Part shown: piece after piece, positions 10,801 through 24,204 of the stretch
Numbering within the stretch: the stretch's first letter is position 1
Layout of the letters: each line of letters begins with the position of its first letter
Assembly (NCBI GenBank): GCA_033026295.1
Contig: CM065170.1
Span: 36,017,586 to 36,081,585 of the forward strand
Length of the DNA stretch: 64,000 nt
Direction of reading: 5' to 3'
Origin: Channa striata
Taxonomy: Eukaryota > Chordata > Actinopteri > Anabantiformes > Channidae
Notes under the pieces: model-generated
Database searches by the model: none
What the model was told of the DNA's origin: nothing
The model's input: the letters and a program-made list of their open reading frames with translations, nothing else
Translations under genes and position numbers: made by a program

Positions 10801-13800
10801 TTTATGATTTTGGAATTCTGTTATAATCACATGGGGCCGAATTAGGTTTGCACACAAACAGCTGGTATAGATGTGCCTTTGCCTTTGAATACTTTTCAGA
10901 CTACTTTTTTACTTTTACTTGATGTCAGTTCAGTATTTCTTTTTGTACCAATCAAAACTTAACTTTTTTAAAATTGTAATTCTGCCTGCAAAAAAAAGTA
11001 TAATTTACCTGCTCTCTTCCTGTCTGAAATATGTTCTGCTTTGTATCTTGTACCTATGTCAGTTTGGATAAAATCTTATGACAAATGATGAAACTTAACG
11101 TTATGTCCCAAACTGTGTCTGAGTGTATAGAGACTCAAAATATGACGTGTCATATTTGATCCTCTATAATGACTAAAAACTAAATAGAAATGCTCACAGC
11201 TGATTGGCTGATGATGGCTAACAGTCTGAACGCAACACAACATATCATTTGTGTTAATGTGTGTTTGTGTTACCAGGTCCAAACTCTGTAGTTTAAATCC
11301 ATACACGGCTCCTCTCTTGCTGCTGTTCATGTAGTTTCCCAGAGCCAAGATGATCTACAGCAACAACACCATCAGGTGTTAGTTCAGACTGACTGAGCCT
11401 TCCATCATAAATTTACATACACATACATTACACACATGTCATGTTAAACATATCTATAAACTAAGACTAACCTCAAGGATCTTCTTTAGCTTCAGAGATG
11501 ATTTAATAGAAACTGAAGCGGCAATAATGGCGTGGAGTTGCTGAGAGAAAATACAGCACAATGAGACAGGTCACATGTACCTATTATCAGTTTGCCTTTT
11601 GTCTGTCCCTGGCTGTCTCTCTTACCGGAGTCAACATCTGCATGTTGTCAGAGAAGTTACCCATGAAGGTCATGATGGACATCCGCTGACTGAGCCTCTC
11701 GATGCGGCTGAACTGCATCATAAAGCGGTCCTCGTCACTCAAAGCCTCCAGAGGTTTCCTGTCCCTCTCGTATTGCCGGAGCAGCTTCACCTCAGCCTCC
11801 GTCGGCAGGAAACGCATCAGACACTCCACAAAGTCGACCCGGACCATTCGCAAGTCAAACCTGCACAAACAAGAACCAGACTTTTCCATTAGGTTCTGAC
11901 ACCATCCTCCCATTGTCGGTGGTCCCAGACACAATCAATCAGCTTCCTGCAATCACCTCTGTTATGGACTTACAGACTGTCAGTCTAGGACAGGACTCTA
12001 CAATACCAGCGCTTGTAAATCAGCAGAGTCTAGGTGCTGACACTGAACCAAAACTGTTAAAAAAGACTAATTTATACATCAATTGGTGCCATAATAGAAA
12101 AGAGCCACAGCAATTACTCATACTGATTCTGGTCCTAGGGGTTGTCTTATTGGTAAATTTAGACCTTAGGCTCAACAGGACCATCTGTGGGCTCTGACCA
12201 GTCTTCTCCGAGTCATGATTCTGGTGTTGCGTAACCCGCAGTGCTGGTGAAGGTAGTTGTTTCTGGTGTCTCTTGTGCAGTAATACCTACGTTTGGATGG
12301 CCCGACAGATGACCTCTGGACCCTGCCCAGCTTTCCTCAGGGTTATGGCCAGGTTTTTGGCTCTGTTGGCCTCCAGCAAAGAAACTTTGGAAGGAGCTTT
12401 CTGAGGAAGTTTCTGTCTGGATAGAGTCAAGTCCACCGCCGGACCCTGAGCCTTTGTTTTGAAAAGCTCTTCAAACTCCTCCACGTTCAGGTCCTGAGAA
12501 ACAGACAGGTAATCAGAAACAGGTGAATAGATCTCTGTGTTCAAACCAGTTTGTGTTTGTAGAAAGTCACTGTAGTGTTAACAGCATTGATCTCACCACT
12601 GTTTCTTTATTTGAAAAATGTGGTCATGCAAATTCATGTTAAAGACCTGCTAGAAACAGTGCTGTTAAGTGTTCTTAACTGTGCCTGGCAGTAAACAGAT
12701 TTCTAAGTTGAGTGGTCAAAGGGAGAACCTAGATTACGTGACTGGACAGGAACACTAATCCTTTACTGATAGTCTGAATTTATTATGTAAAAGTGCCTTG
12801 AGATGACTTTGTTTTGAATTGGTGCAACATATAAATCAAGTTTTAATTTAACTGAATCTCAACATCCCACAATGACATTGTTTTACCTGCAGGATGGCCT
12901 CGTCGTCGATGTCATTGAACACGGTCCCATTGATCTGACTTGGCTTCAGAGCGACCCAGTTCAGGACTGGCATTCGGAACTTGGTCTGGATCGGCTTCTT
13001 TATCTTCACCGCTGCAGGGAGACGCGTGAATAGGTACATGAGCGAGCAGAGTGACAATTCTACATCTGTTTGACACTAAGAATAAATCAATGGGTTTATT
13101 CAGGGGGATGATAGATACAAGAGGGGACAATGTTGGAAAAAACAGGAAAACGACTGGTGTAAAGATCTTTGAATATAATAAAAAGTAAACTCACAGAACA
13201 ATTTAAGAGGACCCTCTGTCAGTGAAAGTAAGAGAAACAGCATTACCAAGAGTGAAAACAGGGAAGGAAAGTTCCAGATTAAAAAAAAACATGTTTTTAC
13301 AATGTAATGGTTTTAATAACTAGCTTTGACCTCAGAATAAAAATCTTTTCAACAATATTTAAACAGTTTAATATTGTTTTTGGTCTATTTTGATGTTGTG
13401 ATGAGTGATGTTTAAATAACATTTGTGATCATACCTGCAAGTCCGGAGTTAAAAATCACTGTAGGTGAGCCCCCTGATCCTGGAAGAGGGGGGGCCACGG
13501 GGGGAGGAGGAGGGGGCATGGGGCCAGAGGAGAGCTCACTGGTTCTACAGGGGGGAGGAGGGGGAGGAGGAGGTGGTGGTGGAGCAGGTGGAGGAGGGGC
13601 AGGGTAAGGGCCGTTGGACACTAAAACAAAAAAAATTTCAGTAAGGGTGGTTTTAGTGATGACAAAAACAGCATATTAATGGTCGACGGCACTGAAACTA
13701 ACCTGTGCCTGGCATTGGTGGGGGAGGAGGAGGGGGGGGTGGTGCTGGCACACCAGGAGCACCACCCATCCCCGGTCCCATGCTGTGATAGGCTATGGTC

Positions 13801-16800
13801 TCAGGGCTGCAGGAAAAGACGACCAATCATCAAAGGGCGCTCAGGAGTTCCGGTTATAACCCTCTGATATATATATATTTTTTGCCCTTTACGTTTGCCT
13901 TTAATGTACGTGATGTTTGTTCAGTAGTAAAAAGTTGTAGTGAGAGTTAACATTATGTTTAAATTGTATTAATTTTTGTGACCATGCAGGGGCATTGGAA
14001 CCCCCCAACACCTGAGAAAGTGGATTATACATCGTTCACAATGACAGTGTGAGTAATAGCACATAGAGTATGTTAACCAGTGTGTGTGTGTTTATATCTC
14101 ACCTGGGTGACAGGTTAGGGCAAGGGGGAGGAGAGGGGGAGGCAGAGTCAGCCACACCCCCGTCACCCTCTCCTCTCTGGTGTTGAGGAGCTCCAGGTCC
14201 TCCAGCCTGCTGGGCTTCCTGAGCCTGGCGCTCCAGACGACTCTGACGCCGGATAGTTTGGTCCTTTTCCCGAACCATCCGCCGCAAGGTATGCACTTGA
14301 GAATTGGCGCTTGCATACACCTCCTGTACATGTGTGACATTGACACGTGGTAATGTGTTACCGCACAGGGAACAGGCATTGGACAAAATGTCAGATTGTT
14401 CTTCTGGCTCCGTGGTGGCTAAATGTTTGCCTAGTTTAAATGTAACAACACTAACCCGGACATGGTCCAGCTCCTTATTGGTTTGCATCAGCTGTTTCTC
14501 TAGCTCCACAATCTTCAGCATGGCTTCATTCTCCACATCCAGCATACGTTCTGACATCTGAGACAGGAAGGTACAGGTCAGTACCACACCTGACTGTGAC
14601 TGTACTTGTCCATTTGCCACCTGTCTGTCTCTGCACATTCAGAGTCCCCTGCAGCTCCTTCATCCATTCCAGAGTAGTAGTTTAGATTTATTTGGTCTGT
14701 TTCTCTGTTTGTCTGTCTCTGCCTCTACCAACCTCTTAACTGCCTATTTCTTCAATTGTCTCTCTCCACTTGTCTGTCTCACCGCACTTAGGCTCTCCTC
14801 CAGCTCCTCCACACGTTCCAGAGCAGCAGTTTTGGTCTCTGCGTCCTCCAGCAGTGTCCCAACATCAAATACATTGTCAAGGTATGCCTGGATCTGAACC
14901 TGCAACCTGTCACTCTCTGTGTTCTTCAGTCTCTGAGGGTGACGGGGGAAGACGAGGGAGAAGGGTAAGCATTGATAATTACATCTGTATTGTGATTGTC
15001 TGAGACCTGATCATGTAACTGAGTTACCTCAAGGTGTTCGTCCAAGTTGAGTTTAGTAAAATCATACTGCAGGTGGACTCTGAAGTTCATGTCCTCGACC
15101 GAATGAACCACGATGTTAATGAACTGCATACAGGCCACCTGAAAACAATCACCATGGCAACAACACATTTATTTTGCAACTAGGTTTAAAAGCATTTTAT
15201 GACATTAAATACAATTTGATAAACTTTTAGGTGGCGCCTGATTTAGATACATAATTTGATTTATTGACATTATGCGAACATGCAAACAGACACTGTTTTA
15301 AGAATTTTGGAGCCTACAGAGAAATAGTCGACTAGTATGGGTTTTTTAAGTGCCGAACGTGAGGGAGCCAGTATGTGACAGTGTGTGACAAATATGCTTA
15401 CATTTAATTAACATTAAATGAATGTCAGTAATCTGAATTATTTAAAGTAAATAAAAATATACATTGAGCACTGGGCCAACTAAATGGATTCAGAACCATG
15501 TTAGGATTAGTAAATATTAAAGTGTGGGTGGTTCACCCAAACACTTTAATGATTTGTTTAGCCCAGTTTTTAATTCTCATTGGTTTTTATTAGTAGTTTA
15601 TTAGTTTTTATGTTAAATCAGTAAATATATTTGGTTAAATAAATTTGGTTAAATGTGTCAAATTAATTGTCAGTACCAAGAAATCAATGTTGTCATCTTC
15701 ATTCTTAAAATGTTCCATCAATTTCTCAAAACGTATGGACTCTGAGCACACCTGAGAAAAGAAAAGCAGTCAGAAAATCCAGATGTGAATTATCAGTGAA
15801 TTAGTCATTAAATTTACAAAAGATTGAATTAATGGATCTATTATTGATTCAGTAAACCAGTAGAAGTAAAACAGACGGTGCTGTAGCTTTACCGTTTTAA
15901 AGTTGTCAAAGGCTGACAGTATGATCTCGTGTCCTCCTCGAACCAAACACACGGCTGCCAACAACTCCAGCACCAGAGCCTTTGTCCTGATGATGCCCAA
16001 GAGAGTTAATGTTAGGCTGGGGTGACATTTTCCAAAAAGCTCTTTCTGTGTTGTTATTGGACTTAATCAAGTTGGACTTCTCAGGAAAATCTTATTGTAT
16101 TTATACTCAGCAGTTACCATATTCTGAAAAAGCTAAACTGAGACACTGCCCTGTGGATCCATCACCACCTACATTGAGAGGAAGGAGTACTGCAGTGTCA
16201 AGAGAGTAGAGGTGTGGTTTACTTAAACTATAAAGGCACTGAGTGAAAAAAAATTTGCATGTCGGATGTAACTGGTTACAGAGCTACACAGGATTTATTA
16301 CTGTGGTAACTCTGCATAGAACCCAGGTGAAATCAATCCAAAGTCTCAACACTTAAAAGTAATGCCCACTAAAGACATGAAGGTTTAACTAGAGTTGCTT
16401 AACATCTGTCTTCATCAGCCAACAATAAGTGAAACAGTACACATGCATGGTACCCACGGAAGGACACAATGAAGAAAGCCATTCCAGTCTAAAAACAACA
16501 TTGCAGCATGCCTGAAGTTTGCAAAGGTTACCTTGACATTCCGCAGTACTATGGACAGATGAACACACAGTGTTCGCTACAGATGGCATTAGAAAAGAGC
16601 CATGTGCTCACATGAAAACATAATCCAAACACTGGAGTATGGTGGAGGGAGCATCATGATTTGGGATGGCTTTGGTGCCTTTGGATCTGGGCCACTTGTC
16701 TTTTGTGGTGGGACAAATTAATTCCCAAGTTTATCAAGGTCTCCTACAGGATAATGTCAGAGTGGCTGTCTACATGCTGAAGCTCAGCAGATGTTTGGTC

Positions 16801-19800
16801 ATGCAGCCGAATGGCCCTAAACATTTAAGTTCTTCTGAATTACTTCAGAAACACAAAATCCACTTTCTGAAGAGGAGCGGTCAGAGAACAGTCTAATAGA
16901 AGTGCTGTGGAGTGGGCTCAAGAAAGCAAGTTACACCTAAGACCTAAGAACAAGAATTTACGAAAATTCCCTTAATATTGTCCACCTCAAATCCACAACT
17001 ACAGTTTCAGCCCTTTGTTCATATTGTTATTTTAAAAAGTCAACAAGTTTTTAAAATCAAAATTTTCTATCATCAATTTTTTAAAGACATGAAATATGAT
17101 TGTTGGGCTTTTTATAAGCTTAGAAATATTGTTTGCTGATTTTTGTTAAGGTCACATCACATTTCAAGCCATAGCCATTACAGTTTAGTGAAAAAGTACT
17201 TCCACTAGGTTTTAGGCAGAGATGGGGGGGGCTAGGGTGGATGTGCTACATACTCTCTTTAGCTGGGAAGGAAATGGAATTTGCTCACAAGATGATAACG
17301 GAAACTACTAGTTGATCTATCCTCTATTCTCAGCATTGGCTCTGGAAACAAATTCTTCGAGCCTGGTTGGACTCTTCTGTTGTGAACCTAACCAGGTAGT
17401 GGCCAGGAATGGGGATCCTTCAAGCCCCAGTTGATAGTCACGTTGAGTTTTCTCCAGGGAATGAGTGGCTCCCCTATGAGTCCTGTAAGTTTCTAAGAGG
17501 TAGGCTCTAATCATTGTATGTTCTTGTTGGGATAGAGGTTGTAAATTATCTGTAGGTTAAATGCCTGATGCTTGGGGCACCACTTACCACGTGTATCTAT
17601 GTTTAGCTGCTCATAACTCTGAAAGATACATATTTAAAATTAAACATTTATGCCAAACAGCAGTCTAATAAGCATAGTTTTAAGCCCTTATAGAGACATT
17701 GGCCAAGGTTCTGGAAAAGGCACCACATGGACACTCCATAGTTCTGTTGCGAGACTTTAACACTAACATAGGCATTAATAGAGAAATCTGGACGAAATTA
17801 TTGGAAAGAATTGCCTGATCTGAAGGCAGATGCGTTTTTATTGGACTTCTTCCTGTTTCTAGGATGTTAAACTCTGTTCCTTGGAAGACCTTATGCACCC
17901 TGAGGGAAGATCTGATTCTGAGTTGACCATGTTTAAAGCTTTTTAAAAGCTCCTCAGCCTTGTTTGTCTCAGATGTTGTTTGTCTCTGTCATGATGGCAT
18001 CTTGAAAAGGCTCAGGCTGAAGGAGGCCTTTCCGGCACAATTTTCCCATCAAATTTATTTTTAGATTGCAATTTTTACCACAAATTTTACACTCCGGGTA
18101 CTACAGTCCCTACAACAACACCTGTCCTTAGACTCCTCTTTATAATAATATATGCTGCTGTTGCTCTAGTCATGACATCTGTCAAACATCTGTCTGCCCT
18201 GAAGCAGTGGTTCAGTAACAGTGCTATGTAGGTGTAGTTTGTGTTTGTGATAGCACAGATAGACTTAGTGATCGTAACTGTATTTATGTAGCACTTACCT
18301 GGGGTTTCTGTTGTTAAGGCTAAGAGCAATTTCGTTTACAGCGTGAGGATGAGACATCACCATGTTAAAGCCGTACTGAGAAAGATCAGAGCACAGAGGA
18401 ATATTGGTACAGATCGACGTTTATAAACACATAATTAGGTTTCAGGACATCATTTCATAACCTTATAACAGAAATTAGTTATGATAAACAACCCATTTTA
18501 TTGATTTATTGACTTTGTCCTGCTAAGTTTTGGCTAGTTCCATAAAATATCAAGGAAATTAATCAAAAAATAATGTTGATTTCTTGAAAAAGTAATAGAA
18601 TTGAAACTTGTTACTTGTTACTCTCGATTAAACATTTGATCAGATAATATTAAAACAAAATAAAACCTTAGTTTCCAATCCCTCCCCCCAAAACACACGT
18701 GAAAACATTACCTGGTAATTCATGATGGCTCGGAGACACATGATGCAAACATGGACATCGTCTTTCTTGCAAACAAGTCGTGAGTTCTTTAGTGTTCGGC
18801 GACTCGGCAACGTGTTGGAGCGAGTCACCAGAGTTGAGCTACAAGAAAACCAAACCTTGTCAGAAATTACAAGTAAACTACTGAGTTAACCTGGTTTACC
18901 TTTGATAATGTTACCTTATAGAGTGTCGAGTGGTACGAGGTGCAGATGAGGATGGGGAGGGGAGGCTGCAGTCACCATGGAGATCCTCAATGGACCGGCT
19001 CCAGGGGGAATCAATGGATGAGACCTCGGCTCCTGACTCGGACTGTTCTCCATCAAATCTGATCGTTACAAATAAATTCAGTTTTGTATCACGTCGTACT
19101 TAGTGACAAAGACACATTATACATTAATAGCAGACAGACAAAACTATTTTATTACTCTTAATGTAAATTTATCTCCAACATGTCACAAGGGCATCTCTTT
19201 ATTAATTACCCAAAGATTAATATGGTCAAAAAATTACGCTGGTAATTAATACAGTTTAGTCATTTGTCACCGCTAGTCACTCAAACTTGTCTGGTGTAAC
19301 CCGAATTCAAAATATTCTTTAATTTATAAAAAGCAGAATAAAAGGAACTTATCTTACGTGATACCTCCTTGTTTTTAAGTCCACCCCAAGGCAAATTAAA
19401 AGGGAGACTAACACAAAATTGCTTTCCACTGCTCCCTTTTTACATTTAGACAGTTCATGTTGTACAGATCTGCTGTCTCTCTCTCTCTCACTGCTCCCTC
19501 ACTACTAGTAGACACACTACGCACTAAACCAGAAATCAGGAAGCATCATCTTTTTAGTCTATACATCTACAAGCTGTAAGACACATCTGCACTTGTGGAT
19601 TTTCACCAATAACATTAATTAAGAACATGTAAACTCACTTCGTTATTACAAGAAAAACATGATTTCTCCGCTTATTCACATCTTTTTTTCAACTAAAAAC
19701 AACACATTGTCGACCTGTATACAACTTGTGGTGTCAGCTCTTGCCTCAACATACAAGGATATTAATGTTATATAATTATAGATGTAAATATAACAAATTT

Positions 19801-22800
19801 CAGTGATTCGTTGAAAATGACCAAATCAAAAAAAATCTGAAAAAGACTTTGTACCAAATGAATTATAATGTACTAATATACTTAGCACATATTGTTTATT
19901 GTCATTCAGTTGTATTTTTAAGAGATAGAAAAACCTTGTATAGCAACATACAGATTCTCAATATGTAAGAAAACAGAGGCCTCAGTACACATTCGTTTGA
20001 AACAGACAAAACATGTTTATGATGAAGCTCAAACATAAACTCTACAGCTGTGACAAAAGTTTAAACTGATCCAAAGCCAACAACGTTCTGCAAAGCCAAG
20101 AAAATCCCTTCAGGATTTTTTCCAAAGTCCTAATCAATTTTTTTGTTTTTGTGTGGAGTCAATAGTCGTAAGTCAATTCATAGTATTATTTTTAATAAAT
20201 AATACATCTAAATACTTGAATATACAAAATATTTGTGACTCACGTGACGGCGTACTGAGCGAAAGAAAGGTACTCAACAAGAACGTCAAGGCCTCTGTTC
20301 TCCTCGTTCAGGAATTCTCTGACCCACCTACAGAGAGAAAGACAGACGTCAGAAAGGGGGACTGATGGTAAGGCAAACGGAGAGGCAGGTAAAAAGACAG
20401 ATAGGTACCCAATGTGGTTGGTGCGGAGGGAAATCTCAAGCTCTCTGAGTGTCTGAGTTGATTCCTGAACTCTTCTTCTGAATTTCTGGGAGAGAGAGAT
20501 GCAATGAAATACAGGTATAGGGCAGACAGATGAATAAATGAACTAAGGGAACCACATTCCATTTCCCAATGTACCTTGCGTGTGACGGCCGGGTCCAAGA
20601 AGCCTCTGAGTTTTTGGATGTAGGTGTGAGGAGGGTTCTTTACTTGAAAACGCTCCTGCATCAAACAGAAGATGATTAATCTCTGCCCACCAACTGCACC
20701 TGTGATAGCAGAAAGCTCATGTTCCTCCTAAATCTTCCCAAGTGTTTTTGTACAACATTGTACAACTAGACCATATTTAAACCTTTTTGCATGTGTAAGA
20801 ACTTATGATTTAGGTTTATTAATGAATTTCCAATAGAAATTTAATAAATCAAAAAGATGAAATTGCAAACAGCATGTTGTTCTGAAAACAGGTATTTCTG
20901 AGCAAAAGCATTTTCTACATGAAAAACACACAAGTCAACGAAAAAGAATCTTTTCCCAATTGGACTTTGTACTGTGCCAGAGAAACCTTGGGGGTCAAAG
21001 CTCACAATACATAGTGGTTTAACAAAGAGTTTGACCTGTGAGTGTTAGGAGACCACAGGGCTGTTTGCACAATGGAATCCCCTGGTAAATGCATGGTTAC
21101 AGTGGAGTGTAAGGATAACCCCCGTCTTTTATACTGTCATGCTTTCTACATTTGCTGTAAAATCCCCAGTGGCATAAAACCCAAGAATCTAATCCTTTTT
21201 TCCAAAAAAAGAGTATCATCAGATGTCACTTACCTGGTCACAGATCAGCTCCCACTTCTTCTCATTGTCATAGGACCGCAGAAGACGTACCTTATCTGGA
21301 GGAAGGTTCATTGAATTCTGAAAAAAAGACATTTTTATTCTAAAGCCAAGAATTAGTCTTCATAAAAGTATTTTTGTTTACAATATTTTAATTTTGTCAG
21401 TATACCCCACTTTCGAAGAAAATCTTAGAACATTGACCACTAAATGATTTACAGTGTTATTAAACAAAACAATGACCCCTTTACACGTATATTAATAAAA
21501 AAATCATTCCTGACATTGTCCTGTCTGTTGGTTTGATGAACCAGGCCCCACCCCCTTCCAGCCTCAGGAACCTGTCCAAAACCAATCTCCCCTAAACTTG
21601 ACAGCACACACAAGTGAAGTGTTGGGATCAATACAGGAAACAAATACAGGTCCCCCTGGAACCAGAATCAGTGCTGCTGTATTTGTGAAGCCAGATATTT
21701 TCAGTAATTTCAGGCTGTCCAACCAACTGCAGCTCAGTCCATCAGATCAATGGAATTACAACACAAAGGGATGTGGTAGTGACACATCTGGGATGTCCTG
21801 AAGAATGTCAGATCAGTAGTAGAGTCAGATCAGAATGTGCAGAACTGGATGCCACACTGTGTTCACTGATAACGATGATGGTTAGGAAAGGTGGCAGTAG
21901 ATCAGTCATCTGTGTCTGTGCTGGGTTACAAGCATTTGTTCTCATTGAGCACTTTATTAGGAACATTTGTACGCCTGCTATTTTTGTATAGGCAAATAAA
22001 CAGCAAATTACCAGCCAACAGTGCAGGTAAAAATCTTTCTGATTCAGGCCTGGAGTTTTAGTGTCAAGCATCAGAACAGTGTCAGACTGGTGACTAAAAG
22101 ACTGCTACCCAATGAGAACCCGGATGAGAGGTCAGAATGGGGATCATTCAAACATGCTCTTGCACAATAAAACCAAGTGAACTTCTGTGCTGAAAATAAA
22201 AAACAAACAAATGATCGCAATAAACCTTCAGACTAATCAAATGTAGCCGAGGACCACCTTGGGTTCCATAAAGCAAAAACTGAGATCTGAGTCTACAGTG
22301 GACACAGGATGTTAAAATAGTCTGATAAATTTGGATTGTCAATGAGACCCAGAAAATTTAGTCATCATGTGTCATTAATAGGAGGAATTCATGAACCCAA
22401 CCCAGCATATATTTACCAGTCTCAGCCTCAGCCCCTAAGCTCACCTGAGTTCATTACAATGTAGAGGTGTGTATCATGAGTCTTTGGAAATTAAATGATT
22501 AAATAGCACTGACAAGGATCTGTGTGTACAAAACCATGTGCAATCAGAGTTAGTTGGTTGTAAAGAACTAATACAGATCCAGTCCTAATGTTTGGTGCCC
22601 CTGATTAAGTGCTCAGTCTGTATGTTTAACATATTTTGGAAACTCCGTCTCAGGAGGCGGTTCTCCAGTAATTCTAAGATCTTCAGCTGATGTACCATAT
22701 ACCAGAAGGACTTGTAAGTTCCCTCTTAGATTATTCTCAGATAGACAGGAATATAGACCGTGTTCCGGACCTGGATTGTCTTTAACTTGAAGTAAGAACT

Positions 22801-23088
22801 GTAGCTACAAAGTCCACCAAAGCCTGTAGTCCATATCAGTTCTGTAGGCCATAGCACATTTGTATGTCTGTATCTCTTGTGTATATGTTGTGTGTATGCT
22901 GTGTTGTGTGGTGGACTCAGCAATGTGTATTTATATTGTGTGTCAGTTTGTATATAATGTGTGTGTCTCACCAGTGCAATGGAGAACCGCTCTTCCAGTT
23001 CTGCTGGGTCTGGCATTGGGAGTCGAACTGGGGCGGCTCTGGACCGGATCACGGCCAGCTGGCTTTCCATGCTCTCGGTGTTCCCCAT
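7850..23088 (-). CDS. fmnl2: Formin-like protein, FMNL2 type, complete (27 coding exons)
   Basis: Exons on the minus strand in transcript order: 23088-22972, 21317-21234, 20655-20575, 20485-20409, 20327-20244, 19058-18915, 18838-18712, 18375-18299, 15986-15893, 15751-15677, 15138-15028, 14932-14783, 14557-14456, 14323-14103, 13806-13703, 13620-13435, 13011-12887, 12493-12291, 11860-11626, 11540-11472, 11354-11274, 10107-9978, 9893-9733, 8686-8585, 8471-8376, 8149-8026, 7938-7850. All phases agree, giving 1082 aa against about 1086 for FMNL2. The ATG at 23088 gives MGN, the N-myristoylation start of the family. Domains: GBD/FH3 (about 24-480; QVKNPPHTYIQKL, DDVHVCIMCLRAIMNYQ), proline-rich FH1 (about 490-610), FH2 (about 612-1010; FRMPVLNWVALKP, LGNYMNSSKRGAVYGF) and a C-terminal DAD-like GAIEDIITALK. 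FMNL2 nucleates and elongates actin filaments at membranes under Cdc42/Rac control. Sequence fits FMNL2 better than FMNL1 or FMNL3; which fish paralogue (a/b) is not decidable here. Confidence 0.94.
9490..9731. repeat. Fold-back MITE-like repeat abutting an fmnl2 splice donor
   Basis: Ends are inverted: a left arm with CCTAAGTGAGGACC (about 9517) and a right arm with GTCCTCACAAGTATAG (about 9697). Poorly conserved sequence lies between. I know similar fold-back repeats from many fish introns. The right end reaches the donor of the exon at 9733-9893 (GT at 9731-9732). Confidence 0.4.
10130..10510. mobile_element. Decayed L2/CR1-like LINE scraps in an fmnl2 intron
   Basis: On the plus strand, with stops between, 10320-10500 reads fragments resembling the LINE reverse-transcriptase start (NYRSVSQFLGKTLQK, then AAFDAVNHQI). 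At 10180-10243 the minus strand encodes FLEKVVFKHRL, a similar motif in opposite orientation. Both are very short and mutated. Confidence 0.3.
14638..14700 (-). pseudogene. Relic duplicate of an fmnl2 exon end
   Basis: The stretch CTGCAGCTCCTTCATC, then CATTCCAGAGTAGTAG, mirrors CTCCAGCTCCTCCACA, then CGTTCCAGAGCAGCAG in the true exon 14783-14932. The two are about 149 bases apart and share a flanking TGTCTGTCTCT tract. Only part of the exon is recognisable. It lies in the intron before exon 14456-14557 and has no open coding potential. Confidence 0.45.
16290..16960 (+). mobile_element. Decayed Tc1/mariner transposase remnant in an fmnl2 intron
   Basis: With frameshifts and stops, the plus strand reads a GGGS-I/M-W-G-F motif near 16645-16680, then QGLLQDNVRVAVYML, a mutated catalytic block VMQPNGPKHLSS (the family has N-D-PKHT; Asp is lost), and a trace of the last catalytic block near 16870-16910. 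Terminal repeats were not found. It is dead and sits in the 2.3-kb intron between exons 18299-18375 and 15893-15986. Confidence 0.6.
21318..22971. other. First intron of fmnl2 with repeat-like sequence
   Basis: No exon was found. The segment around 21930-22360 (ATTGAGCACTTTATTAGGAA and following) looks like a dispersed fish repeat I have seen, but I cannot name its family. A TG-rich tract occupies about 22860-22965. Confidence 0.3.
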
Positions 23089-24200
23089 CATGCACACACC
23101 AAACACACTACAGACACGGAACACACCCACCTACAGCAACACACACACAGACACACTCGGCAGCCTGAACATGTGGTCGGCCATGACGCTGGAACACCGA
23201 CACCGATCTAGGCCTGTCTGTCTTTTTGCTCGTCTCTCTCTTGTCTGCCTGTCTCAGTCCTGCTGTCTCATCGGCCGCCTGTCTGCCCTGTTTCCCCCTC
23301 CTCAAATGGTGCAGATTTCGTCCCTCCCGTCTCTGTCTCTTTGTCTCTCGTCTGCAGTGATGCTGATGCTGAGGATGCTGCTGATCTAGATCCAGAAGAA
23401 TCCGTGGTGTCTGTTGCCGTGTCCTGTGTCTGTGTGTAAGCGCATGTGTCACATCAGCCGGTTAATCCTTCCCCCTCCTCCCCCACACCAAGAAAGAAAG
23501 AGAGTGTCCTCCCCCCGCTTTTGTCCCTCTCTCCCAGCATCCGTCTTTGTGTACCTCACTCAACCCTCTCTCGCTCTCTCTCAGACAATGAACCTTCTGC
23601 TGCCACAGGCTCCGCCCCCCATACGCACGCACACACACACACACACAGCCACGCCTGTCTATCTCTGTGAGGTCCTGCAGTCACAAAGTGCATCTCCTAC
23701 GTTCTCACTTTAATTTGAACCCTTCCCCAGCTACATGTGTAACTGTAATCACACCCTGAAACAGAACCTGGTTCTATCTAAAACCCTGAAATCAGATCTG
23801 AAGCCTTGAAGGGGTGGGGGTTGGGTTTAACGCTGGTACAGCAAGTGTTTCTAACATCACTCTGAAAAATGTTACCATTGTGGATAATAATACATACATG
23901 TGTAAATGTTCATACGTGTACTTTAATTGAACTTTTTTTAAAACTGTAAGATATATATAGTAACATATATAGTAATGAATATATTTGTAGTTTTGAAATT
24001 ACAATAGATAGACGAAAGGCAACAACCAGCTGCAGTGTTATTGTGTGCAGTATCCCAGATATTCTTAGTGAACACTAATTAAAATATGTCAATTATAAAA
24101 AATATCACATTAAAAAAGATTCCCAGACCCAGGATTAAACAAAATCTCTTCAGCAGAATTTTAACAAATTAGTTTTTATGTAGGTATTTTTGACTCAATC
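23089..24200 (-). promoter_or_regulatory. fmnl2 5' UTR and upstream region
   Basis: C/T-rich sequence with no open frame continuing upstream of the fmnl2 ATG occupies 23089-23700, as expected for a 5' UTR and promoter. There is a CA repeat at 23625-23649. An in-frame ATG directly upstream (23091) would break the Met-Gly myristoylation start, so 23088 is preferred. The transcription start was not determined; 23710-24200 is A/T-rich with nothing recognisable. Confidence 0.4.
23625..23649. repeat. CA microsatellite
   Basis: A short pure run of CA dinucleotides in the fmnl2 upstream region. Confidence 0.8.
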
Positions 24201-24204
24201 TAGC

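Noticed and set aside
13425..13607. Plus-strand Gly-rich open frame
   Set aside because: It is the antisense of the polyproline FH1 exon of fmnl2.
22860..23389. Several overlapping plus-strand frames rich in Cys, His and Thr
   Set aside because: They come from TG/CA-rich sequence and the antisense of fmnl2 exon 1.
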